Part shown: piece after piece, positions 27,401 to 35,898 of the stretch
How positions within the stretch are numbered: the stretch's first letter is position 1
Layout of the letters: each line of letters begins with the position of its first letter
Source: Methanobacterium sp. UBA410
GTDB lineage: Archaea > Methanobacteriota > Methanobacteria > Methanobacteriales > Methanobacteriaceae
Assembly (NCBI GenBank): GCA_002498385.1
Contig: DAHH01000007.1
Coordinates: 27,808 to 72,810 of the forward strand
Direction of reading: 5' to 3'
DNA length: 45,003 bases
Translations under genes and position numbers: made by a program
The notes under the pieces: generated by a model
The model's input: the letters and a program-made list of their open reading frames with translations, nothing else
What the model was told of the DNA's origin: nothing
Databases searched by the model: none

Positions 27401-27680
27401 CATGTTATACCTTTTATTCATTACAGCATTTATAAAGGTTCAATCTTCAAAAAAAACATTATGTTCAAAGTTGTGTTCATATAGTTATTTATATTCATAT
27501 TTACATTCACAATAAGTTACATTCACAAATTAAGAAAGTTACAAAAAATTTAATATCACCACAAACTTGAAAACTAGTTTGAGTATTAATTAAGTTGTAT
27601 ACCAATTAACAAAATAAAAAAAATTGAAATTATTAACAAAATAAAAAAAATTGAAATTGAAAATTTAAAGGTAAGATTCT
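27385..27680. other. dnaK-dnaJ spacer (339 bases in all)
   Basis: Beyond the hairpin after dnaK this spacer is AT-rich. It holds a 27-bp tandem duplication just ahead of dnaJ and no gene. Short repeats of TTACATTCACA occur around 27499-27530. Confidence 0.5.
27605..27658. repeat. Exact 27-bp tandem duplication upstream of dnaJ
   Basis: Positions 27605-27631 and 27632-27658 are identical (each starts ATTAACAAAATAAAAAAAAT), with no gap. It is the longest unit of its kind in the window and ends 22 bases before the dnaJ start codon, so it lies in the dnaJ leader. Confidence 0.96.
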
Positions 27681-28841
27681 ATGGCAGAAAAGCGTGATTA
27701 TTACGAAGTCCTTGGGGTGGACAAAAACGCAGATAAAAAAGAAATTAAAAAGGCCTACCGTAAACTGGCCATGAAGTACCACCCCGATGTGAGCGACGAC
27801 CCAGAATGTACAGAAAAATTCAAGGAGATAAGCGAAGCCTACGCTGTACTCTCAGATGATGATAAACGATCAAAATACGACAAATACGGCCATGCAGGCA
27901 TGAACGGGTTCTCACAGGAAGACATATTCAACAACATAAACTTCGAAGACATATTCAAGGGCTTTGGATTTGGAGGCGGAAGCAGTGGAGGTGGTGGATT
28001 CGATTCCATATTCGACCTCTTCGGATTTGGAGGCGGCAGAAGGAACGGCCCTCAAAGGGGAGATGACATTGCTTATGACCTTAAAATCACACTTGAAGAA
28101 GCTGCAAAGGGCTTTGAAAGGGATATTGAGGTGCCCCACAAGAAGACATGTCCCCACTGTAACGGCAGCAAGGCAGAGCCAGGAAGCAAGGTCACAACAT
28201 GCCAGACCTGTGGAGGATCAGGACAGGTACGCCAGGTTAACAACACACCCCTTGGTCAGTTTGCAACTGTAAGACCCTGCAGCACCTGTAAAGGTGAGGG
28301 AAAAATCATAGAAACACCCTGCAGAGAGTGCCATGGAAGGGGAATAATAAGGAAGAAAAGCACCATACACATCAAAGTACCGGCAGGTGTTGATAACGGT
28401 AGCAGACTTCGTGTTGCTGGTGAGGGAGATGTTGGTGCAAAAGGTGGTCCATCTGGAGACCTTTACGTTATGATAAGGGTGAAAAATCACGAGCTCTTCC
28501 AGCGTGAGGGATCGGATTTAACCTACGAGATGCCAATAAGCTTTGTCCAGGCATCCCTCGGTGACACTCTTGAAGCCCCAACACTTGACGGTACTGTGGA
28601 ACTTAAAATACCTGCAGGAACCCAGACAGGAACCTCATTCAGAGTAAAAGGTCAGGGAATGCCCCATCTGCGCTGGAACGGTAAGGGAAATCTTTACGTG
28701 AAGGTTAAGATCGTGACACCCAAAAAACTCAACCCAAAACAGAAGGAACTTCTGCGTGAATTTGCAGATGTTAGCGGAGATGAAATCTACGCTGAGGAAA
28801 AGGGATTGTTTGATAAGTTCAAGGATGCAATAAGCCATTGA
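27681..28841 (+). CDS. dnaJ: Co-chaperone DnaJ (Hsp40)
   Basis: A 386-residue type I DnaJ. It has the J domain with the YHPDVSDD motif (HPD tripeptide near residue 34), a Gly/Phe-rich linker (residues ~78-116), and four zinc-finger repeats CPHCNGSK, CQTCGGSG, CSTCKGEG and CRECHGRG. The C-terminal substrate-binding beta domains contain FQREGSDLTYEMPISFVQA and FRVKGQGMPHLRWNGKGNLYV. It stimulates DnaK ATPase and delivers clients. AAAGGTAAG lies before the ATG. All residues expected for function appear present. Confidence 0.98.
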   Translation: MAEKRDYYEVLGVDKNADKKEIKKAYRKLAMKYHPDVSDDPECTEKFKEISEAYAVLSDDDKRSKYDKYGHAGMNGFSQEDIFNNINFEDIFKGFGFGGGSSGGGGFDSIFDLFGFGGGRRNGPQRGDDIAYDLKITLEEAAKGFERDIEVPHKKTCPHCNGSKAEPGSKVTTCQTCGGSGQVRQVNNTPLGQFATVRPCSTCKGEGKIIETPCRECHGRGIIRKKSTIHIKVPAGVDNGSRLRVAGEGDVGAKGGPSGDLYVMIRVKNHELFQREGSDLTYEMPISFVQASLGDTLEAPTLDGTVELKIPAGTQTGTSFRVKGQGMPHLRWNGKGNLYVKVKIVTPKKLNPKQKELLREFADVSGDEIYAEEKGLFDKFKDAISH

Positions 28842-28873
28842 ACATGCTTTTCCATTTTGTTTCCTTCACTTTT

Positions 28874-28933
28874 CTAAATCTTGTTTTTCTAAATCTTGTT
28901 TTTCTAAATCTTGTTTTTCTAAATCTTGTTTTT
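28874..28933. repeat. Four tandem copies of a 15-bp unit
   Basis: CTAAATCTTGTTTTT occurs four times in a row, starting at 28874, 28889, 28904 and 28919; the last copy has one extra T at its end. It lies directly downstream of dnaJ. It is the only spacer repeat here with more than two exact copies. Confidence 0.96.
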
Positions 28934-29069
28934 TAGATTCAGAATATTCTAATTCTAGAGATATTCCAGTTTCATGCACTTTAAGTCGTTTTAAATCCAT
29001 TCATGCTTTTAAAAGTCTTTTTAAAAGAGTTTTTAGGAAAAAGATTTTAAAGAATAAAATCTTTAAAAT

Positions 29070-30026
29070 TTAACGAAACTCTGGCAGTATCTCATCTTTG
29101 CAGAATTCAATGAAATCTTCCTGGTTGCTACCTATCTGCTGGATGCACACCCTGTCAAAACCTGCATCTACACTTTTTTTTATTTTATCTATGTACGGTT
29201 GGGGTTCAGGACCGCAAGGAAGTCTCTCTGGTATATCCTCCTTTCTTGCATTTTTTACAAGTTCCTCGAAGTGGGTTTGTGTGGGAATGTCCCAGCTCAA
29301 GCTTCCCTTAACAACCATGAGGGGCCAGTAATGGTAAACAAGGTCCACTGCTTTTTTTTCAGTTTCTGCCCAGCCTACTGAAATTTCAGAGTAGCTGGGC
29401 TTTTCCTTTCCACCAGTTCTCTTAAATAGGTCCAGGAGATCCTTTTTCCCACCGCTTACAATCAGCCCGTCACCGTTGCTTGCAGCGGCTTCAGCAGCTA
29501 TTGGTCCATCTGCAGCCATGTATATTGGTGGGAGTTCTTCAGGGAGTGTGTAGATCTGTGCGTTTTCAACGTGGTAATAAAAACCTTCATAATCTTGCAT
29601 TCCACCCTGCCATAAAGTTCTGATGAGATCCACAGCTTCTGTGAGCATCTCAATTCTTACAGGTGCCGGGGGCCAGTGATCTCCGTAGATGTGTTCGTTC
29701 AGATTCTCACCTGAACCCACTCCAAAGATGAACCTGCCAGGCATCATTGAAGCCACGGTGGCAACGGCCTGGGCTACAAGGGCAGGGTGCTGCCGGATCG
29801 TTGGACACGTTACACCTGTCATCAGGCCCAAGTCTTCTGTTACCTGGGATATGGCGCCGAGCGTGCTCCAGACAAATGGACTGTTTCCCTGATTGTTGAT
29901 CCATGGGTGGTAATGATCAGATATGCTTGCAAAATCAAATCCTGCTTTTTCAGCAAGTTCAGCACAATGAACCAGTTCTAAAGGCCCAAAAACTTCGCTT
30001 GTAAGCTTAAAACCAATTTCAACCAT
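29070..30026 (-). CDS. F420-dependent LLM-class oxidoreductase (Fgd-like)
   Basis: A 318-residue bacterial-luciferase-like TIM-barrel protein. Features of the F420-dependent glucose-6-phosphate-dehydrogenase-like branch are FDFASISDHYHPWINNQG, VTCPTIRQHPALVAQA, MMPGRFIFGVGSGENLNEHIYG, and the C-terminal DAGFDRVCIQQIGSNQEDFIEF. It should bind F420 and oxidise or reduce an unknown substrate, perhaps an alcohol or sugar phosphate. The ATG is preceded by GGAGGTATAAAGC. Convergent with dnaJ and divergent from the sugar-dehydrogenase-like gene. Confidence 0.92.
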   Translation of the reverse strand: MVEIGFKLTSEVFGPLELVHCAELAEKAGFDFASISDHYHPWINNQGNSPFVWSTLGAISQVTEDLGLMTGVTCPTIRQHPALVAQAVATVASMMPGRFIFGVGSGENLNEHIYGDHWPPAPVRIEMLTEAVDLIRTLWQGGMQDYEGFYYHVENAQIYTLPEELPPIYMAADGPIAAEAAASNGDGLIVSGGKKDLLDLFKRTGGKEKPSYSEISVGWAETEKKAVDLVYHYWPLMVVKGSLSWDIPTQTHFEELVKNARKEDIPERLPCGPEPQPYIDKIKKSVDAGFDRVCIQQIGSNQEDFIEFCKDEILPEFR

Positions 30027-30376
30027 GCTTTATACCTCCAACTCATTTATACCCCCAATTTTAAAAGGATTTTAAAAATCCATAGAAAATTCTATCTTTA
30101 AAATTCACATCTAAGAACTTAAAACAATGTTCAGTAACCTCCTTTAATGTTATAATTATGTAAAATATTATTATTATTTGTTTCGTGATCCCCAAATCGC
30201 CTTTAAATGTATGTCCACAAGAAGTTCATTGCTTAAGCAGTCATTGAATAATAAAAATATATCTGTTTATAACAACAGACATTAATGTGATGGGTTGTGA
30301 AGGTGATTTCAGGGAGACATGTTGATGACAAAACACTCAACCAAACCCGATTTTAAAGAGTTATGAAGGTGATTTC
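30027..30376. other. 350-base spacer with a short upstream ORF and a duplicated start region
   Basis: A TATA-like AAAAATATATC lies near 30252-30262. TGAAGGTGATTTCA occurs at 30298-30311 and again at 30364-30377, the second being the ribosome-binding site and first base of the sugar-dehydrogenase-like gene. The bases after each copy are also alike, so about 30 bases of initiation region seem to be duplicated 66 bases apart. Between them is a 15-codon ATG-led frame (30319-30366) after GGGAGAC. Confidence 0.5.
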
Positions 30377-31714
30377 ATGGAGGATGTTGAAAAACGATGG
30401 TGGATATTTCCAGGATTTAAAATAGAAACCATGGTAACAGGGCTGGATCTACCTGTAAACCTAGCATTTGTGCCAGAACCAACTGAAAATCTAGATGATC
30501 CCCTCTTGTACGTTACAGAGTTGTATGGGAACATCAAAGTAATTACCAATGATTGGAAGGTGCACAGTTACGCTGAAAATCTCCTAAACTTCCAGCCAAA
30601 CTACGAATTCCCTGGAACTGGAGAGTCTGGAGTAACAGGGATCTGCGTTGAGCCTGAAACCGGTGATCTGTTTGTATCCATGATCTACGAGGATCGAGGT
30701 GAGGTGAAAAACAGGCTCGTCAGGATCAAAAGCAAAAATGGCCTGAAAATGGACTCAATGGAAACAATACTCAAAGATATACCCTCAATAAGGGCTGCAC
30801 ACCAGATTCAGGCGGTTAGTGTAGGATTTGACGGTAAACTGTATGTGAACCTTGGAGAGGGTATGGTGAATCCAGAGGTTGCCCAGGACGATGCAGAACT
30901 ACGGGGCAAGGTTCTGCGGATGAACCTGGACGGCAGCATACCAGAAGACAACCCAGATCCAGAAAGCCCAGTTTACGCCAAGGGTTTCAGAAATCCGTTC
31001 GGTGCAGCGTGGCGTGAAAGCGATGGATTACTCTACATAAGCGATAATGGGCCTGCATACGATGACAGAGTGGCTAAAGTAGAATCTGGTAAGAATTACG
31101 GGTGGCCTCAAAGTATGCGAACAAATTCACTCTTTTGGACCCATTTAAGTCAGGGAATAACTGCCCTTGATTTCATGCAGCACGAAGAATTTCCTTACGA
31201 GTACGATGACGAGCTCTTTGTGGCTTTCTTTGGTGGAGCATACGTACAAGGGCGCGGTGAGAAGGGAAAGGTGATTGTGAAGATGAAAATCAACGATGAT
31301 AATTCAGGGGTTAAATCCTTTGACGTTTTTGTCAGGTACACTGGGGAAAATGCTGCAAGCCCCTGTGGGTTGGCATTTGGACCTGGAGGTCTTTACTTTA
31401 CAGACCTGCACGGTGAAGGGGATGGACAGGCCCACAAACCAAGTGGAAACATATTCCGTGTTAGTTCCATAATCAAAGCAGAAGGCGAGATTTTAGTTCC
31501 TTACACCAAAAAAAATGTAGATAGATGTATCTGTCCGGGATGTCCAACTCGCAATGCATGCATGAGTAACAGGGATCAGCGTCTTTTTTGTGCTGGTGGG
31601 AAAACCGATTGCGAACTTGAAAAGAAAGGCTGTTTATGTGGAGAATGTCCAGTTCAGGGTGAATACGGCTTGGTGAATTTCTATTACTGCAGTGAGGGTG
31701 CTGCCAGGAAGTAG
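30377..31714 (+). CDS. Cytoplasmic aldose-sugar-dehydrogenase-like beta-propeller fused to a Cys-rich DUF2769-like domain
   Basis: A 445-residue two-domain protein. Residues ~10-370 are a six-bladed beta-propeller of the glucose/sorbosone dehydrogenase (PQQ-dependent GDH-B-like) family: TGLDLPVNLAFVPEP, GVTGICVEPETGDLFVS, KGFRNPFGAAWRE, SGKNYGWPQS and ASPCGLAFGPGGLYFTDLHG. There is no signal peptide, unlike the usually periplasmic members. Residues ~380-445 hold at least ten cysteines in the pattern CICPGCPTRNACM, LFCAGGKTDCE, GCLCGECPVQ, YYCSEGAA, which matches DUF2769, a small archaeal domain probably binding metal or an iron-sulfur cluster. The fusion suggests a redox role. Whether PQQ is used is uncertain, since methanogens are not known to make it. 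Confidence 0.85.
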   Translation: MEDVEKRWWIFPGFKIETMVTGLDLPVNLAFVPEPTENLDDPLLYVTELYGNIKVITNDWKVHSYAENLLNFQPNYEFPGTGESGVTGICVEPETGDLFVSMIYEDRGEVKNRLVRIKSKNGLKMDSMETILKDIPSIRAAHQIQAVSVGFDGKLYVNLGEGMVNPEVAQDDAELRGKVLRMNLDGSIPEDNPDPESPVYAKGFRNPFGAAWRESDGLLYISDNGPAYDDRVAKVESGKNYGWPQSMRTNSLFWTHLSQGITALDFMQHEEFPYEYDDELFVAFFGGAYVQGRGEKGKVIVKMKINDDNSGVKSFDVFVRYTGENAASPCGLAFGPGGLYFTDLHGEGDGQAHKPSGNIFRVSSIIKAEGEILVPYTKKNVDRCICPGCPTRNACMSNRDQRLFCAGGKTDCELEKKGCLCGECPVQGEYGLVNFYYCSEGAARK

Positions 31715-31922
31715 GTTACAGTTTTTCTTGAAGATTTGATTCTCTTCAAGATTTCAACTCATTTTTTTTCTTTAATTTAATTTTCTACTTAGTTAATTTC
31801 TTTCACTTAATTAAAATGTAACATCATCAATCACGAAAGAATTCAAAAACTATTTATTTTAATTAACTGTTATCTTTATTAAATGAACTGTAAATCATGA
31901 AAATAAAAAAAGAGATGATTAC

Positions 31923-32279
31923 ATGCATAGTGAATATGATGTTGAGGAGATGTTCCTGAAACTGGAGGCTTACTTCGGTTTTGTTCCGAAGATATTCCAG
32001 GTTCTTGCAGAGAATCCAAAGGCTTTGAAGGCCTACGTTGAGAAATCTGAGGTCCTTATGATGGATGATTCATTGCCTCCACTCACCAAAGAGTTTATTT
32101 CCATAGGAGCAGCCTCTGCACTTGGAGCTGACCACTGCCTTGCAACCCACCTTGAGGCTGCAAGAAATTTTGGAGCTAAAAACGAACAGCTTCTACTTGC
32201 AATAATGATGGGGTCCATCATAGCAGAGACAAAGGCCCTTGCTACGTCTTTAAGAGTTTATGAAGATTTTAAGGGTTGA
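31923..32279 (+). CDS. Carboxymuconolactone-decarboxylase-family (AhpD-like) protein
   Basis: A 118-residue all-helical protein of the CMD/AhpD family. The N-terminal helix FVPKIFQVLAENPKALKAYVEKSEVL leads to the conserved ADHCLATHLEAARNFGA segment. Canonical AhpD has a CxxC pair before the His; here the first Cys is replaced by Asp (DHC), so only one Cys remains and disulfide reduction as in AhpD is unlikely. Function is otherwise unknown. It follows the propeller fusion gene by 208 bases on the same strand. Confidence 0.85.
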   Translation: MHSEYDVEEMFLKLEAYFGFVPKIFQVLAENPKALKAYVEKSEVLMMDDSLPPLTKEFISIGAASALGADHCLATHLEAARNFGAKNEQLLLAIMMGSIIAETKALATSLRVYEDFKG

Positions 32280-32599
32280 AACCATTGAACAACTATTTTT
32301 TTAAGTTTAATTTATCCTTTTAATTTATCTTAAATTTTTTTATCTTTTTCGAAATCTTTAAAGAGTGGCTTGGACCAGCTCAAATAGTCCTAAATCTTTT
32401 CAAACAATAATTTCAACCATTTAAACTTGAAAATAATTCAAATGCCGATGAAATCCATGAAAACTAGCATGAAAACTAAAAATATGCCTTCCAAGTAGGT
32501 TTATTTTTGGATATACTAAAAAAGTATCAACTTATTTATCATTAACAAGCCATATCTTAATAAAATGATAACGTGCCCCAACATGGCTGTCCCTTGAGG

Positions 32600-33100
32600 A
32601 TCTGGGCTATGAAACCTTCCTTGAATTGGATGGTTACAAACTGGATGGTGGATCCTTTACAGTGCCCATGGGCATGGAGATCCTCAAAACAGGTGAAGAT
32701 TGAAACTTTTCTGCAGTATGGAGAAACAAAGAAAAGATTCAGGGATACCATTAAGTCAGATTACGTTGAGCTTTATAAAAAGAGGAAGAGGTACAGGTTT
32801 CTGGTTAAAGATGAATTTAAAGATGCTTTAAACTACGAAAAATGTAAAATTAAGTTCAAAGTTTCATACCATGTTGTTAACAAAAGAGAATACTTCTTAA
32901 TGCCTCTGGTGTCTGTTTCATTACTCATACTTGCAATCACCAGATTCCATACCCTTATCTCTGGTTCGGGTGAATTCAACATCGAGTATCTGGCGACAGC
33001 AGTTGCAATCCTTGGGATCACACTGAACTTCATGAGGAAGGGCTACCAACTGCCATTAAGGAAGTTGATATTTGTATCAGTTATTCTTCTCAATAATTGA
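32600..33100 (+). pseudogene. Probable broken gene for a two-helix membrane protein
   Basis: The plus-strand frame ending at 33100 encodes a credible C-terminal half: a charged region (ETFLQYGETKKRFRDTIK, VELYKKRKRYRFLVKDEF) and two membrane helices (FLMPLVSVSLLILAIT; YLATAVAILGITLNFM). Its ATG-led start at 32573 gives an implausible Trp/Cys-rich N-terminus. The neighbouring frame instead reads WLSLEDLGYETFLELDGYKL up to MGMEILKTGED and stops at TGA near 32700, just where the second frame becomes credible. A one-base shift near 32695-32702 would join them. No start codon precedes the first part, so the N-terminus may also be lost. No family recognised. Confidence 0.55.
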
Positions 33101-33240
33101 AGTGTCCCTTGAGCTTATTTTGTTGTCTTATTGAGTTTAACTGACCTATTAAGCTTAAATGGATAATTAAATGGAAAATAAGATAATATCCCTTTAAAAA
33201 AGTATAATATCCCCTTAAGATATCTGTCCTAAACTGTCAT

Positions 33241-33942
33241 TCATTCGTACCGCAAAGCTGACAGTGCATCTTTTTTACATTCACGCAGTGCAGGATAAAG
33301 GGCTATAATCATGCTTAAAGCTATCGTTAACCCAAGAATGCCTGCAGGCAGCCACAGGGGCATTAAAATGAAGATCTGATTGAATTTTATTATGCCTGAA
33401 ACAAGGACTATTCCACAGACTCCAAGTGTCGTGCCTATTAAACCTCCAATCAAGCCGAGAAGCCCTGCCTCCAGAACTGTGCTGAGGATTATCTGGTTTT
33501 CAGTGAAACCCATAACCTTTAATAAAGCTATTTCTCTTCTTCTTTCAAGTAAATTAATATTCATGATGTTTAAAATTCCTAAAAGCCCAACAAGCAGTAC
33601 CATGCTCGCAATAAAATCCAGAAAGTAGACGAAGTTCATCAAAAAGTTCTTCAACATGCCAATAAATTCCGAGTTGCTGAAACTCGTTCCAAAAACAGAG
33701 TTTATATAATCCTTTGCAGAGGATAACAAATCAGTTAAACCGTTTTTATTTTGATTCTGGCTTTCTGTTGAAAGTACATTCCCTGTTACATTTTGAGCCT
33801 GCTTTAAGGCACTGTTGATCCCCAGTCCAGAGCTTAGAAGAACTGTGAGGATCAGCACCCCCACAGATATTCTCAAAACAGTTGAGATATTTCTCCATTT
33901 GTTCCTGTGCAAATTTTTGTAAGAAAGGCTGTAAATGTCCAT
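33241..33942 (-). CDS. Lone FtsX-like permease lacking the large extracellular domain
   Basis: A 233-residue FtsX/MacB-type permease with four helices. The N-terminus KNLHRNKWRNISTVLRISVGVLIL matches the start of MacB-like permeases, and the C-terminal three helices match the ABC permease encoded at 11595-12644 (LLERRREIALLKVMGFTENQII, TVLEAGLLGLIGG). In place of the usual ~180-residue extracellular domain there is only a ~75-residue Asn/Ser-rich linker. No ATPase gene is adjacent. It may be a shortened homolog that works with the ATPase elsewhere, or an internally deleted remnant; the frame is intact throughout. Confidence 0.75.
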   Translation of the reverse strand: MDIYSLSYKNLHRNKWRNISTVLRISVGVLILTVLLSSGLGINSALKQAQNVTGNVLSTESQNQNKNGLTDLLSSAKDYINSVFGTSFSNSEFIGMLKNFLMNFVYFLDFIASMVLLVGLLGILNIMNINLLERRREIALLKVMGFTENQIILSTVLEAGLLGLIGGLIGTTLGVCGIVLVSGIIKFNQIFILMPLWLPAGILGLTIALSMIIALYPALRECKKDALSALRYE

Positions 33943-34148
33943 TTTTACCTGCTGATTTGAAATCCTTAAAGATATTAAGCAGTTTTATGTTAATTTATAT
34001 GGGTTTAAACCAGGGTTTAAGGATTAACTTCTAGATCAACTAAATTTTTTTCAATCTAGTTTTAGATCTACAACTTCATAAAAGTAGTTATTTAAGAGTA
34101 GTTATTAAAGGTGACTGAAGTTAAGTGAACAAGAAATAAGATGTAAAA

Positions 34149-34440
34149 ATGGCATGCCGAGAGTAACCCACCTTCTGTTCCAGCAGCATTCATCTATGCG
34201 AGCTACCTCTGCTTCATACAGGATTCATCAGCAGTATTTGCCCTTGCATCCCGTGGAATAGCCGTTTCACCGTTCCTTCCAGTGTCATCAGCAATGCATC
34301 ATTTTCATCCATTGGAAGACGTGTCGTTTCTGCTCCAGTGTCACGCTTCTCAGCACGTGCTTTATAGCACCACGGTTCTGTACGATGGGTGGAGTTTCCT
34401 CAGTTTACGAAAAACCGTTAGCTGCCCTTCGGCTTGCCAT
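34149..34440 (-). ncRNA. rnpB: RNase P RNA (archaeal type A)
   Basis: The minus strand carries the universally conserved core: GAGGAAACTCC (CR-I, 34401-34391) near the 5' side, and ACAGAAGGTGGGTTACTCTC (CR-V, 34178-34159) near the 3' end, which together make helix P4. The ends pair as helix P1: ATGGCAAGCCGA (from 34440) with TCGGCATGCCAT (ending 34149), with one mismatch. About 292 nt, the usual size. It starts 19 bases after the initiator tRNA-Met gene on the same strand and is probably transcribed with it. A run of five T follows the 3' end. Confidence 0.96.
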
Positions 34441-34459
34441 TAAAAATCGAAAATTAAAA

Positions 34460-34534
<75 letters not shown>

Positions 34535-34558
34535 GTACACCAATGTTTAGATTTTACA

Positions 34559-34567
34559 GTATATAAA
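34559..34567 (-). promoter_or_regulatory. Promoter of the tRNA-iMet / rnpB unit
   Basis: The minus strand reads GCAAAGC followed by TTTATATAC: a purine-rich BRE-like element next to a near-consensus TATA box, centred about 29 bases before the tRNA 5' end. This is the best promoter match I see in the window and fits a strong stable-RNA gene. Confidence 0.72.
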
Positions 34568-34780
34568 GCTTTGCATTGATATTTTATTAAAATTTATGCG
34601 AATAATTAGAATTTTTAATAAAATTTTCAACTAAAATCATGATAGAGCCATTATTTCAACTTGAAATCCTGAATTGTTAATTGTAACTTCAAACTTCATG
34701 AAGGCCAAGAAACGTTTTATCCCTCGAAGATCACCAAGACTAAAAAATATGAAATCTAAGAGAAGTTAAAGATGAAAACT

Positions 34781-35257
34781 TCAGGATTTTTTCTCTACCT
34801 GGAGATTTTCCAGTTTTTCAAGTCTTTCCTCAATTTTTTCGATTTTCTTGTTTGTTGAACCTCTGTACTCGTTGAATCTGCTTTCAAGCTCATCTACATC
34901 CCTTGAAATTTTGCTGTACCTCTTTTCAACGTCCACAAGATCCTTTTTGGTTGCAAGCTCCCAGTCCTCTATGAGCTGGTCGCTTTTGTCATCTAGAAAT
35001 GCTTCTATCTTTGCTGAGAAAACATCCGTAGATATTGGAACATCCTTAACCTTACCTTTCAACTTTTCACCCACTCCATACACCTTATCTGTCATCCCAG
35101 ACATTTTTCCACCTGCCGCCGAGGCTTCACCTGCCCCATACCTTTGAGTCTGTAACCTTGAAAAGGGAGAGTTTCTCACATCCTGCATGTAGTAGTAAAG
35201 CAGCACAATAATTGCACCAGCCAGCACAAGTATTGCGAACAACGATAAAGCCTCCAT
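34781..35257 (-). CDS. Membrane-anchored coiled-coil protein (second of a pair)
   Basis: A 158-residue protein with an N-terminal membrane helix (ALSLFAILVLAGAIIVLLYYYMQ, about 3-25), a low-complexity linker, and a C-terminal heptad-rich coiled coil (about 100-155: DVEKRYSKISRDVDELESRF, then KKIEKIEERLEKLENLQVE). The family is not recognised. Its ATG follows the stop codon of the upstream gene by two bases, with AAGGAGG inside that gene's end, so they are translationally coupled. A structural or membrane-organising role is the simplest guess. Confidence 0.75.
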   Translation of the reverse strand: MEALSLFAILVLAGAIIVLLYYYMQDVRNSPFSRLQTQRYGAGEASAAGGKMSGMTDKVYGVGEKLKGKVKDVPISTDVFSAKIEAFLDDKSDQLIEDWELATKKDLVDVEKRYSKISRDVDELESRFNEYRGSTNKKIEKIEERLEKLENLQVEKKS

Positions 35258-35259
35258 GA

Positions 35260-35673
35260 TTATTCCTCCTTAAAGCCTTCTGTCTTTTTTTCAAGTTCCT
35301 TTTCCTTTTTTTCTATGTCGTTCAGGAGTTTTTGAAGTTTGAGGTATTCAGTTTTGGCTTCAAGCCTTGTTATCCGTTCGTTTATCTCACTGTTAAGGTA
35401 ACCAGCCTTCTGCATGAGATTCGAGGTGTTGCCCCTTATCTTGGAAAGTTTCTCCTGCTGATCCTTTGGTAAAACCACACTACCCATGGTACGCTTGGCT
35501 TCAAGATCCCTTTCAACGAGTTCTATTTTCTTAAGTTCCGCCTGCTTTGCCAGAAATTCAACATTACTCTGGGATTCTCTCACCCTTCTCCACTGCATGA
35601 ATGCAACTGCAAGACCTGCAACTGCAATCACAGCAATGATTATCCAGAAAACATTTTGTGGAATCGCATCCAT
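35260..35673 (-). CDS. Membrane-anchored coiled-coil protein (first of a pair)
   Basis: A 137-residue protein with an N-terminal membrane helix (VFWIIIAVIAVAGLAVAFM, about 8-26) and a long charged coiled coil (about 30-135, with an Asn-rich break near RGNTSNLMQKAGYLNSEI). The start follows GGGGGATAGT. Together with the next gene it encodes two small membrane-anchored coiled coils that could pair with each other. I recognise no family and no neighbour that explains them. Confidence 0.75.
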   Translation of the reverse strand: MDAIPQNVFWIIIAVIAVAGLAVAFMQWRRVRESQSNVEFLAKQAELKKIELVERDLEAKRTMGSVVLPKDQQEKLSKIRGNTSNLMQKAGYLNSEINERITRLEAKTEYLKLQKLLNDIEKKEKELEKKTEGFKEE

Positions 35674-35898
35674 ACTATCCCCCTCTTTTTATCAACTGAT
35701 TTACCTCTACTCTTTATCAACTGCTTTATAACTGTAACTATCGGTTCCTCATGATACAAAATAAGATCATGATATTGGCCTGGTACACACCCACATATAA
35801 ATTATGGTTTTTATATATCATTAATGGTCTATAATATTATTTTAAATTTATTAATGGCGAATTTTTGCTTAACTTTGAAATGAACTTCAGTGGTTACA

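Noticed and set aside
28874..28933. Four regularly spaced repeats resembling a short CRISPR array
   Set aside because: The 15-bp units abut each other without spacers; it is a simple tandem repeat, and no cas genes lie nearby.
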